A stretch of 64,000 nt of DNA from NCBI RefSeq assembly GCF_003386665.1, contig NZ_QTUB01000001.1, positions 3,844,001-3,908,000 of the forward strand, written 5' to 3'. Both the position numbers and the translations under genes were made by a program. How positions within the stretch are numbered: the stretch's first letter is position 1; each line of letters starts with the position of its first letter. The notes under the pieces were generated by a model. It had not been told where the DNA came from. It did not search any database and saw only the letters and a list, made by a program, of their open reading frames with translations. Origin of the DNA: Xenorhabdus cabanillasii (GTDB lineage: Bacteria > Pseudomonadota > Gammaproteobacteria > Enterobacterales > Enterobacteriaceae). Positions 16,801 through 25,509 of the stretch are shown one piece after another.

Positions 16801-18000
16801 ATGTTGAAAAAAAAATCAAATAAAAGTGATGTATTGATACTTTTATCTCTTATCTTAATAGGCTTAAACCTAAGACCGTCTATGGCTGCAATTGGGCCAA
16901 TACTGAGTGCAATAAGAGCAGACATACCCTTATCTTTTACTATGGTATCGTTGCTGACTATGTTACCTGTTTTCTCTATGGGCCTGGCTATGTTTGTCGG
17001 AATCCGTCTTGGAAATAAGGTGGGAGAGAATCGTTTAATTGCTTACTCGTTACTACTTATAGCAGGTGCAACAAGCTATCGTTACTACGCGCAAGATCCA
17101 GTTAATTTATTATTTACAGCGATTATTGCTGGAATGGGAATAGCATTAATTCAAGCTCTAGTACCAAAGATTATTAAAAGTAGATTCTCTCATTCCATTG
17201 AGCTCTTCATGGGTGTCTATGTGACTGCAATTATGGGAGGAGCAGCCTTGGCTGCTTCAGCATCACCATATCTGGCAGAATGCAGCAATAACTGGCGCTT
17301 TGCTCTGTCTATTTGGGGGGGGCTGGCTATTTTAGCTCTCGTCTCTTGGTTTATTGTCAAAAAATACCTTGGGAACTCCAAGAAAGGTTTTAGCAATAAA
17401 TCAACTTTTACGTTTCATAAAAACCCAAGAGCTTGGTTATTGGGTGTATTCTTTGGTTTGGGTACCTCAGCTTATACTTGTGTTCTCGCTTGGTTACCAC
17501 CGTATTATTTTGATCTTGGTTGGCAAAATAAAGAGTCTGGGTTTATTCTAGCCTTTTTGACCTCTGTAGAAGTAGTTTCAGGTATAGTCATTCCCGCCAT
17601 TGCAAGTCGTAACAAGGACAGACGAATTATTTTAATCTTTTTATTATCATGTATTATCGTTGGTTTCAGCGGATTAATTGCACAACCAGAGCAATATGCG
17701 TTGTTGTGGGCAAGCTTCCTTGGTTTGGGAATTGGCGGCCTATTTCCTATGAGCTTAATTGTCACTATAGATCATATTGAAGATCCTGAGCAGGCAGGCA
17801 AATTGACAGCATTCGTGCAGGGCATCGGTTACATGATCGCTGCAATGTCTCCCCTAGTTGCAGGCTATATTAAAGACAGCTCCTCTAGCTTTACAACAGC
17901 ATGGCTAATACTAGCTGTTATAGCAGGCTTGATGATATTTATGGTTCAAAGATTCAAGCCTACTGATTATGAAATTCATTTTCAAAAAGTCACAGCTTAA
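16801..18000 (+). CDS. MFS transporter, CynX/NimT type
   Basis: 399 residues with about 12 hydrophobic segments. GLNLRPSMAAIGPILSAI in the first membrane segment and LLTMLPVFSMGLAM in the second are typical of the cyanate/nitroimidazole (CynX/NimT/YeaN) subfamily of small-molecule transporters. I chose ATG 16801, which has AAGGA 7-12 bases upstream; an in-frame ATG at 16759 lacks one. It is transcribed away from the metabolic operon and is probably co-regulated as exporter or importer of the product or precursor. Its stop overlaps the stop of the convergent LysR gene. Confidence 0.85.
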   Translation: MLKKKSNKSDVLILLSLILIGLNLRPSMAAIGPILSAIRADIPLSFTMVSLLTMLPVFSMGLAMFVGIRLGNKVGENRLIAYSLLLIAGATSYRYYAQDPVNLLFTAIIAGMGIALIQALVPKIIKSRFSHSIELFMGVYVTAIMGGAALAASASPYLAECSNNWRFALSIWGGLAILALVSWFIVKKYLGNSKKGFSNKSTFTFHKNPRAWLLGVFFGLGTSAYTCVLAWLPPYYFDLGWQNKESGFILAFLTSVEVVSGIVIPAIASRNKDRRIILIFLLSCIIVGFSGLIAQPEQYALLWASFLGLGIGGLFPMSLIVTIDHIEDPEQAGKLTAFVQGIGYMIAAMSPLVAGYIKDSSSSFTTAWLILAVIAGLMIFMVQRFKPTDYEIHFQKVTA

Positions 18001-18938
18001 GAAGCATTCACTTCTTGACAAGCTTTGATAATTTGTTTTCTTAACCAGATATTTGCCGGGTTATTTGAGGACAATGGACTCCAAATCATATCTAATTCAA
18101 ACCCCGGCAATTTTTGGTGAACTTCACGAGTATGCAGAGACATATGCTGTGACACAACCTTTTTGTATATTTTTTTTGGCAGCATCACCATCATTTCAGA
18201 TGAGGTTAGCATTCTCAGAGCTGAATAGTAACCGTTTGCTTTTATAGAAATAGATCTCTGGGTGTCATGTTTCTTCAACCAGTTATCGACCATACAATTG
18301 TTAGTTAACCAAGGTGAAGGAAAAATTTGTTTTAACTTAGAAAGCTCTTCAATGGATAGAGGTTGGTGAGTTCTACTCGGACCATCAAATACAGCAACTA
18401 ACTGATCGCTAAGTATGGATTGATGACAGAGATTGTGAGGGTAGTGACTTTGCTTTACGACGATACCAAAATCAATTTTTTGTTCATAGATCATACTAAA
18501 TGGTACCTTGTTTTCTGGGCGAATAACTTCAAACCTAATTTTTAATTCTTCTTGGAGGATTTTTTTGAACAATATAGGTATAATCAGCATTTCAAAGTAT
18601 TCAGGTGAAAATATGGTAAATACCGTCTCGGTATTTTGAGGAGAAAATTCTTTTTTTTCGATGCCACACGCCGAAATTTTTCTGAGTATATCTTCGATAC
18701 TTTCAATGAGAACAATTGATTTATTAGTTGGCTGCATTCCTGATCTTAAGTTAACAAAAAGATCATCGTCAAAGGCTGTGCGCAGACGATTCAGACTATA
18801 ACTAACCGTTGATTGACTAAGAGACAATATTTCTGATACTTCAGTAACACTTCGGTAGATATATAAATTATAGAAGACTTCTAAAGACTGAAAGTCCAAC
18901 TTTCTTAATTTTTGTCGAAGAGCAATTTTTCTATCCAT
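17997..18938 (-). CDS. LysR family transcriptional regulator
   Basis: About 313 residues from the ATG at 18938 (MDRKIALRQKL); the longer frame to 18980 adds a hydrophobic stretch unlikely for a LysR protein. The N-terminal winged HTH is LDFQSLEVFYNLYIYRSVTEVSEILSLSQSTVSYSLNRLR, followed by a substrate-binding domain. It is of the NodD/LeuO-like sort that binds small effectors. It is convergent with the transporter gene, with overlapping TTAA stops. It is the obvious candidate to control the metabolic operon from the shared promoter region at 16.5-16.8 kb. Confidence 0.85.
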   Translation of the reverse strand: MDRKIALRQKLRKLDFQSLEVFYNLYIYRSVTEVSEILSLSQSTVSYSLNRLRTAFDDDLFVNLRSGMQPTNKSIVLIESIEDILRKISACGIEKKEFSPQNTETVFTIFSPEYFEMLIIPILFKKILQEELKIRFEVIRPENKVPFSMIYEQKIDFGIVVKQSHYPHNLCHQSILSDQLVAVFDGPSRTHQPLSIEELSKLKQIFPSPWLTNNCMVDNWLKKHDTQRSISIKANGYYSALRMLTSSEMMVMLPKKIYKKVVSQHMSLHTREVHQKLPGFELDMIWSPLSSNNPANIWLRKQIIKACQEVNAS

Positions 18939-19043
18939 AATCCAGAGACTCCATAAAAAAAATAGAATCGAATAATACAAACCAACTGTAATCAGTTACA
19001 TAAAAACTTATTGATATTGAAATTGTGAATATAAAAATTCTAC

Positions 19044-19155
19044 TCATATCACATAACCAAGGTCATACATCCAATAGTTAGCAATTTCGCCGTAACCCTC
19101 TCTGTCAGCATAGCTGTCACCCCCATTAACAACACGGAGACCATAAAAATCTGTG
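19044..19155 (-). pseudogene. C-terminal gene remnant next to ISKra4
   Basis: A frame without a start encodes FYGLRVVNGGDSYADREGYG and EIANYWMYDLGYVI, then a TGA at 19044-19046. It is cut at the ISKra4 boundary. The composition looks like real protein, but I do not recognise the family (a surface or tail-fibre tail end is possible). Confidence 0.35.
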
Positions 19156-20590
19156 GGGCACTTATGCAGCAATCTTTTCTGTCCAAGAATGCTCCGTTTC
19201 GTCACCTAATTTTATGCCCGGATACCAATGCTCAAATTGGGTTTTCAAATCATCATTAAGTACGGCTGTGCGGGTCTGGAGTAAGTAATGCGCACCTTGC
19301 TGGCTCCATTGCATCTGCTGCTTTTTCACCATCCGTTTGGCAATCACTTCATTGATCGTCGATTCAACAAATGAAGAGGAAATGGGTTCACCATAGCGGT
19401 ACATTTCACCATAATTCGGGATCATCATGCTGTTATTTTCAATGTAGGTGTACATTGCATCGATATGTTTTGATAAGGATTTCTTATTATCATAATGCGA
19501 GATGTCCTCATCACACATCTCAGCACAATCCTCTGGCTGTTCTAATGCCTTAATCACATTGCCATGCCAGAGATACCATTTTGTACTGGTTAAAGCGTCC
19601 AATAATTCTGCACCGAGTTCAGGGGTGTTTTTCGATACCCCTCTGGCATATTGTTTGAGTACTGTCAGACGCATCGTGATATGAAACCAATCCTGTACGT
19701 GCTGCGATTCGGGGTACAAGTTAAATTGCAGATCCCTGAGATTATCGGCACCATCCGATAAGAAAGTAATTTGTTGATTCGCCTGCATACCTTGTGAAGA
19801 TAACTGGGCGATGAGTTTTCTTCTGGGGTGATTTTCAAGACATTGCACAAAACCAAAGCGTTTGGTTGGAGCATTAGCCGCGAATGATTTTCCGACGATG
19901 ATTTCAAAATGGTGTTTTCTGTCGTCCCGGTTTCTGACGTAGCCTCCATCAATACCCACCGTCATCGGTTTTCCCGGTTTGGGTAATTTTTCCCATTCTC
20001 TGGGATCGCCAGGGAGAAAATCCGGCAATCCGTCTAATTCGGCCTCTTGTCTTTGGGCGATCTGACAGAGATGATTTCTGACTGTGGAGGCATTACAGCG
20101 TTCCCCCACCGGCAGAATATCTTTGAGCAGATTGGCGGTCAATCCATAAGACATCAGTGACGCCCACCGGGTTTCTATATACCTGAGTTCCGGGTGAGTA
20201 TGCGAATCACACCAGTGATTGAGCAAGCTAGCGGTTTGGGCTGAATGTTTCTCACACGCACACCGGTAAACCCGAAATCCCTCTACCGGGATAATGCCAA
20301 ACAAGGTTCGGTACTGGATGGTTTGCTTGCCTTTTATCCGGCGATTTCGTTGACAGCAAGGACAAGCACGATGTTCATCCAAATATTCAGCTGCCTGTTT
20401 CTGGATCACTGATTGCTGGATAGTGTTCAAAAGTAATTTAGATTCAGACAGGGAGAGTCCAAGGTCATTGGGGGCGTCGGACTGTTTTTCTATCGTGAAT
20501 AGTTTCTCCGTATGATGATGGCCTGATTTATCGACCACCGCTAGTTGGATTATGCTGTCCTCCCGGGGTTATGGCTACTGTATACCCCCG
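19156..20590 (-). mobile_element. ISKra4-family insertion sequence
   Basis: One transposase gene is flanked by ends that look like imperfect inverted repeats: GGGGCACTTATGCAG at the left and GGGGGTATACAGTAG read inwards from the right. Exact borders are estimates. The two flanks belong to unrelated gene remnants (unknown C-terminal fragment and resolvase C-terminus), so a deletion or rearrangement accompanied or followed insertion. Confidence 0.7.
19162..20538 (-). CDS. ISKra4 family transposase
   Basis: 458 residues. A zinc-binding N-terminal part (CPCCQRNRRIKGKQ, about 59-72, and VYRCACEKH) precedes a DDE-type core with TVGIDGGYVRNRDDRKHH, FLSDGADNLRDLQF and HVQDWFHITMRLTVL. The C-terminus has the signature KQQMQWSQQGAHYLLQTRTA. 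Full length, so the element may be active. Confidence 0.88.
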   Translation of the reverse strand: MVDKSGHHHTEKLFTIEKQSDAPNDLGLSLSESKLLLNTIQQSVIQKQAAEYLDEHRACPCCQRNRRIKGKQTIQYRTLFGIIPVEGFRVYRCACEKHSAQTASLLNHWCDSHTHPELRYIETRWASLMSYGLTANLLKDILPVGERCNASTVRNHLCQIAQRQEAELDGLPDFLPGDPREWEKLPKPGKPMTVGIDGGYVRNRDDRKHHFEIIVGKSFAANAPTKRFGFVQCLENHPRRKLIAQLSSQGMQANQQITFLSDGADNLRDLQFNLYPESQHVQDWFHITMRLTVLKQYARGVSKNTPELGAELLDALTSTKWYLWHGNVIKALEQPEDCAEMCDEDISHYDNKKSLSKHIDAMYTYIENNSMMIPNYGEMYRYGEPISSSFVESTINEVIAKRMVKKQQMQWSQQGAHYLLQTRTAVLNDDLKTQFEHWYPGIKLGDETEHSWTEKIAA

Positions 20591-20893
20591 TTTTTTAGCT
20601 GGTGACGCAATTTATAATACGTAGAAACACCTAATCCCACGTTATAGCAGGCCAGCTTTAACTTGATACCTTTCTCTCTTAATGCGGCATAACCGATCGA
20701 GGGAGTGAACAACTATCGTGTCGCCGGTTCTGACCTGTTGAAGCATATCCTGAAACTGTGGCCGGTTGATGTTTTTCGCACTGGCCTGTTCGATATAGAT
20801 TTTGTCAATTTTAATACCGGACGCAGACAGTGCCTCTTTCTGGCGATCAACATGCTGGTCAACCGAACTGACCCGAATGTAGGCATAATGCAT
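20590..20893 (-). pseudogene. serine resolvase remnant with internal deletion
   Basis: The first ~68 residues are a normal resolvase catalytic domain (MHYAYIRVSSVDQHVDRQKE with the nucleophilic Ser in RVSS, and VVHSLDRLCR). After that the frame changes: the next frame reads LREKGIKLKLACYNVGLG and STYYKLRHQL, a C-terminal helix-turn-helix. The central part of the enzyme is missing, so it is inactive. It is probably a relic of a plasmid or transposon, together with the adjacent pRiA4b ORF-3-like gene. Confidence 0.65.
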
Positions 20894-21037
20894 ATCACCC
20901 TCAAAAGTCTTTAAACCTGATAAAGATTTGTAGAATACTCTATAAAATTGACTTTCCCGAGGTTTATAGAGGATTATTTCCTCGTTTTTAGCATGGATGA
21001 AAAGGTATACCTTTATGGATACCGATCATCCTATCGG

Positions 21038-21616
21038 CTACAGCCCTATCACAATAGGTTCCAGTTCCGGTGAATCAAGGTTGAGCCGACTCAATTGGCG
21101 GTTAACCTTTTTGCGGTTAAATCTGACGGCATCAAGTTCATCAATTAATGGACGGATATCTCCGATCGTTGCTGTTTCATCGGCATTAACGATGGCTTCC
21201 AGTAACGCCAGTGTTTTCTCACATTCATCAGCTAACGTTGCCCCCGGCATTCTATTTCCGGCCAAACAAAAGGGAAATTTCAGGTTAGCATTGTCAAGAA
21301 TGGTCTCAATACGGATATCGTGAAGCCAGTTCTCGAAAAAGTTGTATTCGTAAGTAAATCGATCTCCGGCATCAAACTCAAAGTCATCGAGCGTGATTTT
21401 GTAAGGGTTATCAGAAAAAGCAATTCCGCCAGAATAGGAAATGCCGTAATTTTTACCATAAATACGGAATTGATGCAGGTGATCATCCTGCCATCCCTGC
21501 GCGATCTGAATGATATAGTGAAAAGCCGCTAAAGAAGTCTCGCCTGATAGCCGAAATCGGCGCCAGACCATAGGGCTGACACCGCGAAGAGCCACTTTAA
21601 CGATATAGGCTTTCAT
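21038..21616 (-). CDS. plasmid pRiA4b ORF-3 family protein
   Basis: 192 residues. KVALRGVSPMVWRRFRLSGE, the IIQIAQGWQDDHLHQFRIYGKNY segment and the FTYEYNFFENWLHDI motif are the landmarks of the pRiA4b ORF-3 domain (PF07929), common on plasmids and mobile elements. Biochemical role unknown. It lies between the resolvase relic and vgrG, 41 bases beyond the vgrG stop, so it could be carried on the vgrG transcript by chance. Confidence 0.85.
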   Translation of the reverse strand: MKAYIVKVALRGVSPMVWRRFRLSGETSLAAFHYIIQIAQGWQDDHLHQFRIYGKNYGISYSGGIAFSDNPYKITLDDFEFDAGDRFTYEYNFFENWLHDIRIETILDNANLKFPFCLAGNRMPGATLADECEKTLALLEAIVNADETATIGDIRPLIDELDAVRFNRKKVNRQLSRLNLDSPELEPIVIGL

Positions 21617-21657
21617 GGTGAGCTGCCTGCTAAAAACCTGCCAATTCGTTCATCCTA

Positions 21658-23724
21658 TCACCAGCTTAACGGAGTGCCCCAAGGTTTTTTATGGTCTCCT
21701 TGCTGTGCGAGGATGGCACAAGGTGGTTTAGCCGAAAATTCGGTTACAGGAAGTGCTTCCGCCATCGGGAGTTGCCCTACTTGTGCGAGTGGCGCTACGC
21801 CCTCCGGCAGTTGCAGTGAAACTCCACGCCCGCTGCCCGCGGAACCCTGCCCGACATTAATCATGGAAGACAAAATACCGCCCGGCGTGACTTTCAGAAA
21901 ACTGCCGCCCACTTTCAGGGTGATTTCTGCCGCCGCTTCCAGTACCACTTTGCCACCGCTTTTCAGGTGGATTTCCTGCCCGCTGTCAATCACGGTCGCA
22001 TCGCCGGTCTGGATATGCTGGCTGCCTGCAATCCGATGAGACACATCGCCTTCGGTGGTGATTTTGCGCGAACCGGCCACCTGATGATGGTCATCGGCGA
22101 GTATCTCGTGATAACGGTTGTTATCGATACGTTGTTTCTGGTCGTGTTTGATATGCCAGAGGGCATCGTTTTCAATATGAGCGGTCAAATCTTTCTGGCC
22201 GTGGAGATAAATTTCCTCGCTGTCTTTAGCATCTTCAAAGCGCAGTTCGTTAAAGCCCTTACCCTTGTGGGTTTTGGTTTTAAAGGTGGTACGGGTTTTC
22301 TGCGCCGGTAAATCCAGCGGTGGGCGGTTAAGGCCGTTGTAAACACAGCCGGTGACTATCGGACGGTCAATATCCCCATTGAGGTAAGAGATAATCACTT
22401 CCTGACCGATACGCGGGATGGCCATAAAACCGAAGCCGTTGCCGTTCCAGCCCTGTGCGACACGAACCCAACAGGACGCGCCATCATCGGGCAGGTCATA
22501 ACGGTTCCAGTGAAAATGAACTTTAATCGCGCCCTCTTTATTAACGAAAATCTCTTCCCCTTCCGGTCCGACCACCATCGCCGTTTCATCGCCATCAGCC
22601 AGCGGTTTGTAGTGGAAAGGCGGACGCCAGTCGGCAAGGCCATCGATAAAATTGAAATGGTTGCTGAGCGTGGTGCCTTCCCCGCTGTTATCGCCCAGTG
22701 CCTGCGGGCAGCGCCCGTGATGGCTGATACCGACCACCTGCCAGCGGGCATTCAGCGGGGCGTGCGGGTGACTTTTGATCTCGAAAATTTTGCCCGGCAT
22801 CAGTTTGATGCAGTTACTGTTACCGCTACCGGTTTTTTTCTGGTTATCCAGTGCTTCATGGCGGTATTTGAGAAACGGCTTGGCGACGGCATCTTTCTGA
22901 AAACGCCCGTAACTTTCAAAGACGGTATAGGGGGTTTTGCTGCCAAAGTCGCGGAAACCTTCGCTGCTCTGCATATGGGAGAGGTGATAACGCGGGTTCT
23001 CCGGGTTAAAATCTTTATGAAAACTGCGTTGCGGACTCATTCCCACACCCAGCCGTACCTGATAAATCGTATCTGTCCCGTGTGCGGTTTCCGGCTGGGG
23101 CTGGTAAAGCAGCGGAAGCCCTGCTGTCATCCCCAGATGGCTGTCACTAAAAAACAACGTTTCATCCTCAAACCAGAAACTGATCCCTTCTTCCGCCGCC
23201 AGACGGCTGAAAAACCCATAGTCAGATTCCCGTTTCTGGGTCACATATTCCCTGTCCTGATGCGGATCGTAGAGCTTCGAATCGGCACGGACTTTATGCT
23301 TTTTCAACAGACTATTCAGGATGGCAGGCACATTTTGCTGATGGAAAATCCGGCTGTCCTGATTGAGCGTCAGACGCCAGAGCGCAGGCCGAACCGTCAC
23401 GGTATAAAGGGTTTTATTGCCATCGGTACCCACCCAGTCAGCGTGGGAAACAATGCCGGTGATTTTGCGTTGCAGCGTTGCGCCATTAAACACCTGCAAC
23501 ACTGCTTCCTGCATCAATAGTGTGGTCAGATCGATTTCCGGCTTCGGCCGAAAAGGGTTTTCAGGCAGGGACTGAACCAGTGTCAGGTTGAGGGTAAACA
23601 GTTCAGATAACCCTTCCTGAAGGGAAAACTCACCTATGGCAAAGGTGGATTCAGGCAGTCCCGCTATCTGAAGTGTAAAGCGTAATCCGCTTTTGGCCGC
23701 CGTCAGCCCGTTCATTATACTCAT
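21658..23724 (-). CDS. vgrG: T6SS spike protein VgrG (TssI)
   Basis: 688 residues. The N-terminal half is gp27-like (FTLQIAGLPESTFAIGEFS, REYVTQKRESDYGFFSRLAAEEGISFWFED). Then comes the gp5/OB part (KVHFHWNRYDLPDDGASCWV, GNGFGFMAIPRIGQEVIISY, RPIVTGCVYNG). The C-terminal needle repeats include HEILADDHHQVAGSRKITTEG and SGGKVVLEAAAEITLKVGGS. It has only a short tail after the needle, so it is a structural VgrG without a fused effector domain. It sits just downstream of a broken tssF. Cargo genes of this type (DUF4123, GH19) are now about 14 kb away beyond the inserted operon. Confidence 0.92.
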   Translation of the reverse strand: MSIMNGLTAAKSGLRFTLQIAGLPESTFAIGEFSLQEGLSELFTLNLTLVQSLPENPFRPKPEIDLTTLLMQEAVLQVFNGATLQRKITGIVSHADWVGTDGNKTLYTVTVRPALWRLTLNQDSRIFHQQNVPAILNSLLKKHKVRADSKLYDPHQDREYVTQKRESDYGFFSRLAAEEGISFWFEDETLFFSDSHLGMTAGLPLLYQPQPETAHGTDTIYQVRLGVGMSPQRSFHKDFNPENPRYHLSHMQSSEGFRDFGSKTPYTVFESYGRFQKDAVAKPFLKYRHEALDNQKKTGSGNSNCIKLMPGKIFEIKSHPHAPLNARWQVVGISHHGRCPQALGDNSGEGTTLSNHFNFIDGLADWRPPFHYKPLADGDETAMVVGPEGEEIFVNKEGAIKVHFHWNRYDLPDDGASCWVRVAQGWNGNGFGFMAIPRIGQEVIISYLNGDIDRPIVTGCVYNGLNRPPLDLPAQKTRTTFKTKTHKGKGFNELRFEDAKDSEEIYLHGQKDLTAHIENDALWHIKHDQKQRIDNNRYHEILADDHHQVAGSRKITTEGDVSHRIAGSQHIQTGDATVIDSGQEIHLKSGGKVVLEAAAEITLKVGGSFLKVTPGGILSSMINVGQGSAGSGRGVSLQLPEGVAPLAQVGQLPMAEALPVTEFSAKPPCAILAQQGDHKKPWGTPLSW

Positions 23725-23757
23725 CCTATTTTGCTCCTTGTCATAATTGTTGAACAG

Positions 23758-25509
23758 TTACATCTCCATGCGTGCCCCATAAACTTCTTTGAATTCCCAC
23801 AGAATTTTCTGATTCGGGGTAGATACATCCAGCTTAACGAAGGTGGACTGGCTGACAAAACAGGCCATCGCCTCATGGATTAACCGACAGAAGCGGTACA
23901 TCTCCCACGGATTAGCGTAACAATCGGGGTTCAGAGTCAGTGACAGCAGACGCCCACGGACAGGACAGCCCAGCTTCATCCGGTCGGTCAGGCTCTCTTC
24001 CACCTGCATAATGCCGTCGATTTGCTGCTGAATATGGCGGCTCAGGGGCGGTTAAATTCGGTATAATGGTTAAACAGACGAAGAAAATGCCGCATCCCTT
24101 CTGTGGTAAACAACAAAATGGGTGGGCTGGCAAGGCAGGAAAGCAACGGCCAGCCGGAGTTATCCTGTAACATCGGCGGGGAATCCGTGGTCACTGGCAT
24201 AATTATTGTGCACGCTGAGATGCGAAGGTGAACCCTCCTGCATCACACTGATGCTGCCTTGCGCCAGTGTCATTGCGGGTTCATGGTAGCCGGTGAAATT
24301 GCAGGCGACCGCGAGTTCAGGCAGGTTGCGAGCCGATTTACCTGTCAGGTCAAAAAAATGCAACCGGTGTTGAATGCGATCCAGCAAATCACGCTCGGTG
24401 CGAAGCTGGTAGTAGAAATAATCCGGCTCTTCCCCGGCCAGCAGTTCCGCTGCGGGCGTAAACTGTTCTATCGGCAGATAGCGGTAAGGCATGCCCCGTT
24501 GGGCGTCATCATCGGGTTGTTGCACCACCTGAACGTCATGCAACCGGAACAATTTTACCGAATCCCCCAGCGGCAAGGGATAACAGTGATTTTCGGCACC
24601 CAGCAGGACAGGTGGGCTGAGCCGTTTTTCCAGATGAATGGCCGGCACACAGCACAGCATAAAGGCATCACCGACACCATCCAGCGGCAGTTCGCCTTCA
24701 AAACGCAAAATCAGTTCAAACGTGCCGTCCGCATTGAGCGGAATTTCCTTGCGATCACGACTGATATCCAGCGTAACAAAATTATACAGGTGCGGCAGCG
24801 CATAATATTCAACCAGTGTTTGCAGGCCGGTATAGGTGCTCTTTTTCATCGGCAGGATAGGCTTATCCAGCAGGTCATGCCAGCCATAAGGAAAACAGCT
24901 CAGCTTACGTTATTCTCCCTGTGCTCTGACGCTCATCTCACAGATATGCTGGTCAAGCCACAGGCTGAGCTGTGCTGCCTGTTCAGTATCCGTGCCGAGG
25001 AAAAAAGAGAGCGCTCCGCATTTCCAGACGGGTGAAGGACTTCCCGTCTGACAAAGGGTCAGGATAATTTCACTGTGGGTGCCGGTTTTTTTCACCGTGC
25101 GATCCCGCACCACTAAAGGTTCAATATGTAGCGGGCGGCAGGTTTTGAACGTGAGTAATTGTCCCTCCGCCTGCGCAGAAACAGCCGTGTTTCTGGGAAT
25201 ATCAGCAGCGCCCTGATGTTCACCATCGGTAGGGAAAAACTGCATGACCGTAGCAGGCGGGACAGAGCACAACATTAACGGCCAGATACGGGACAGAATA
25301 CCGTGGGTAATTTCGGGGAAATCATCCTCCAGTTTATCCCGTAAGCGGGCAATCAGTAACGCAAACGCTTCGAAAAGACGTTGAATATCGGGATCATGGG
25401 CCGTTGCCAGAAAGTCCGTTAAATGGGGGGATTCTTTTGCCACACGCTGTGCCAGCTCCCGCAGATAGGCGCGTTCTTGCAGGTACAGCGATTCCTTGTT
25501 GTTCTTCAT
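23758..25509 (-). pseudogene. tssF: tssF (T6SS baseplate) broken by frameshifts
   Basis: Pieces of one TssF/VasA protein appear in order in different frames. 25509-24910 is the N-terminus (LYLQERAYLRELAQRVAKES, FPEITHGILSRIWPLM). 24902-24160 covers SCFPYGWHDLLDK and LQTLVEYYALPHLYNFVTLD. About 24170-24055 gives SPPMLQDNSGWPLLS...FLRLFNHY. 24054-23758 is the C-terminus (RHIQQQIDGIMQVEESLTDR, WEFKEVYGARMEM). At least three breaks (near 24905, 24165 and 24055) with a probable deletion at the first make a working protein very unlikely. TssF is essential for the T6SS baseplate, so this locus cannot assemble on its own. Confidence 0.8.

Noticed and set aside
22510..23520. Long open frame antisense to vgrG
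   Set aside because: It lies wholly opposite a well-supported gene and its translation has no family resemblance; a shadow of the vgrG codon bias.
24259..25035. Long plus-strand frame opposite tssF
   Set aside because: Opposite the decayed tssF; no family features, so a shadow frame.
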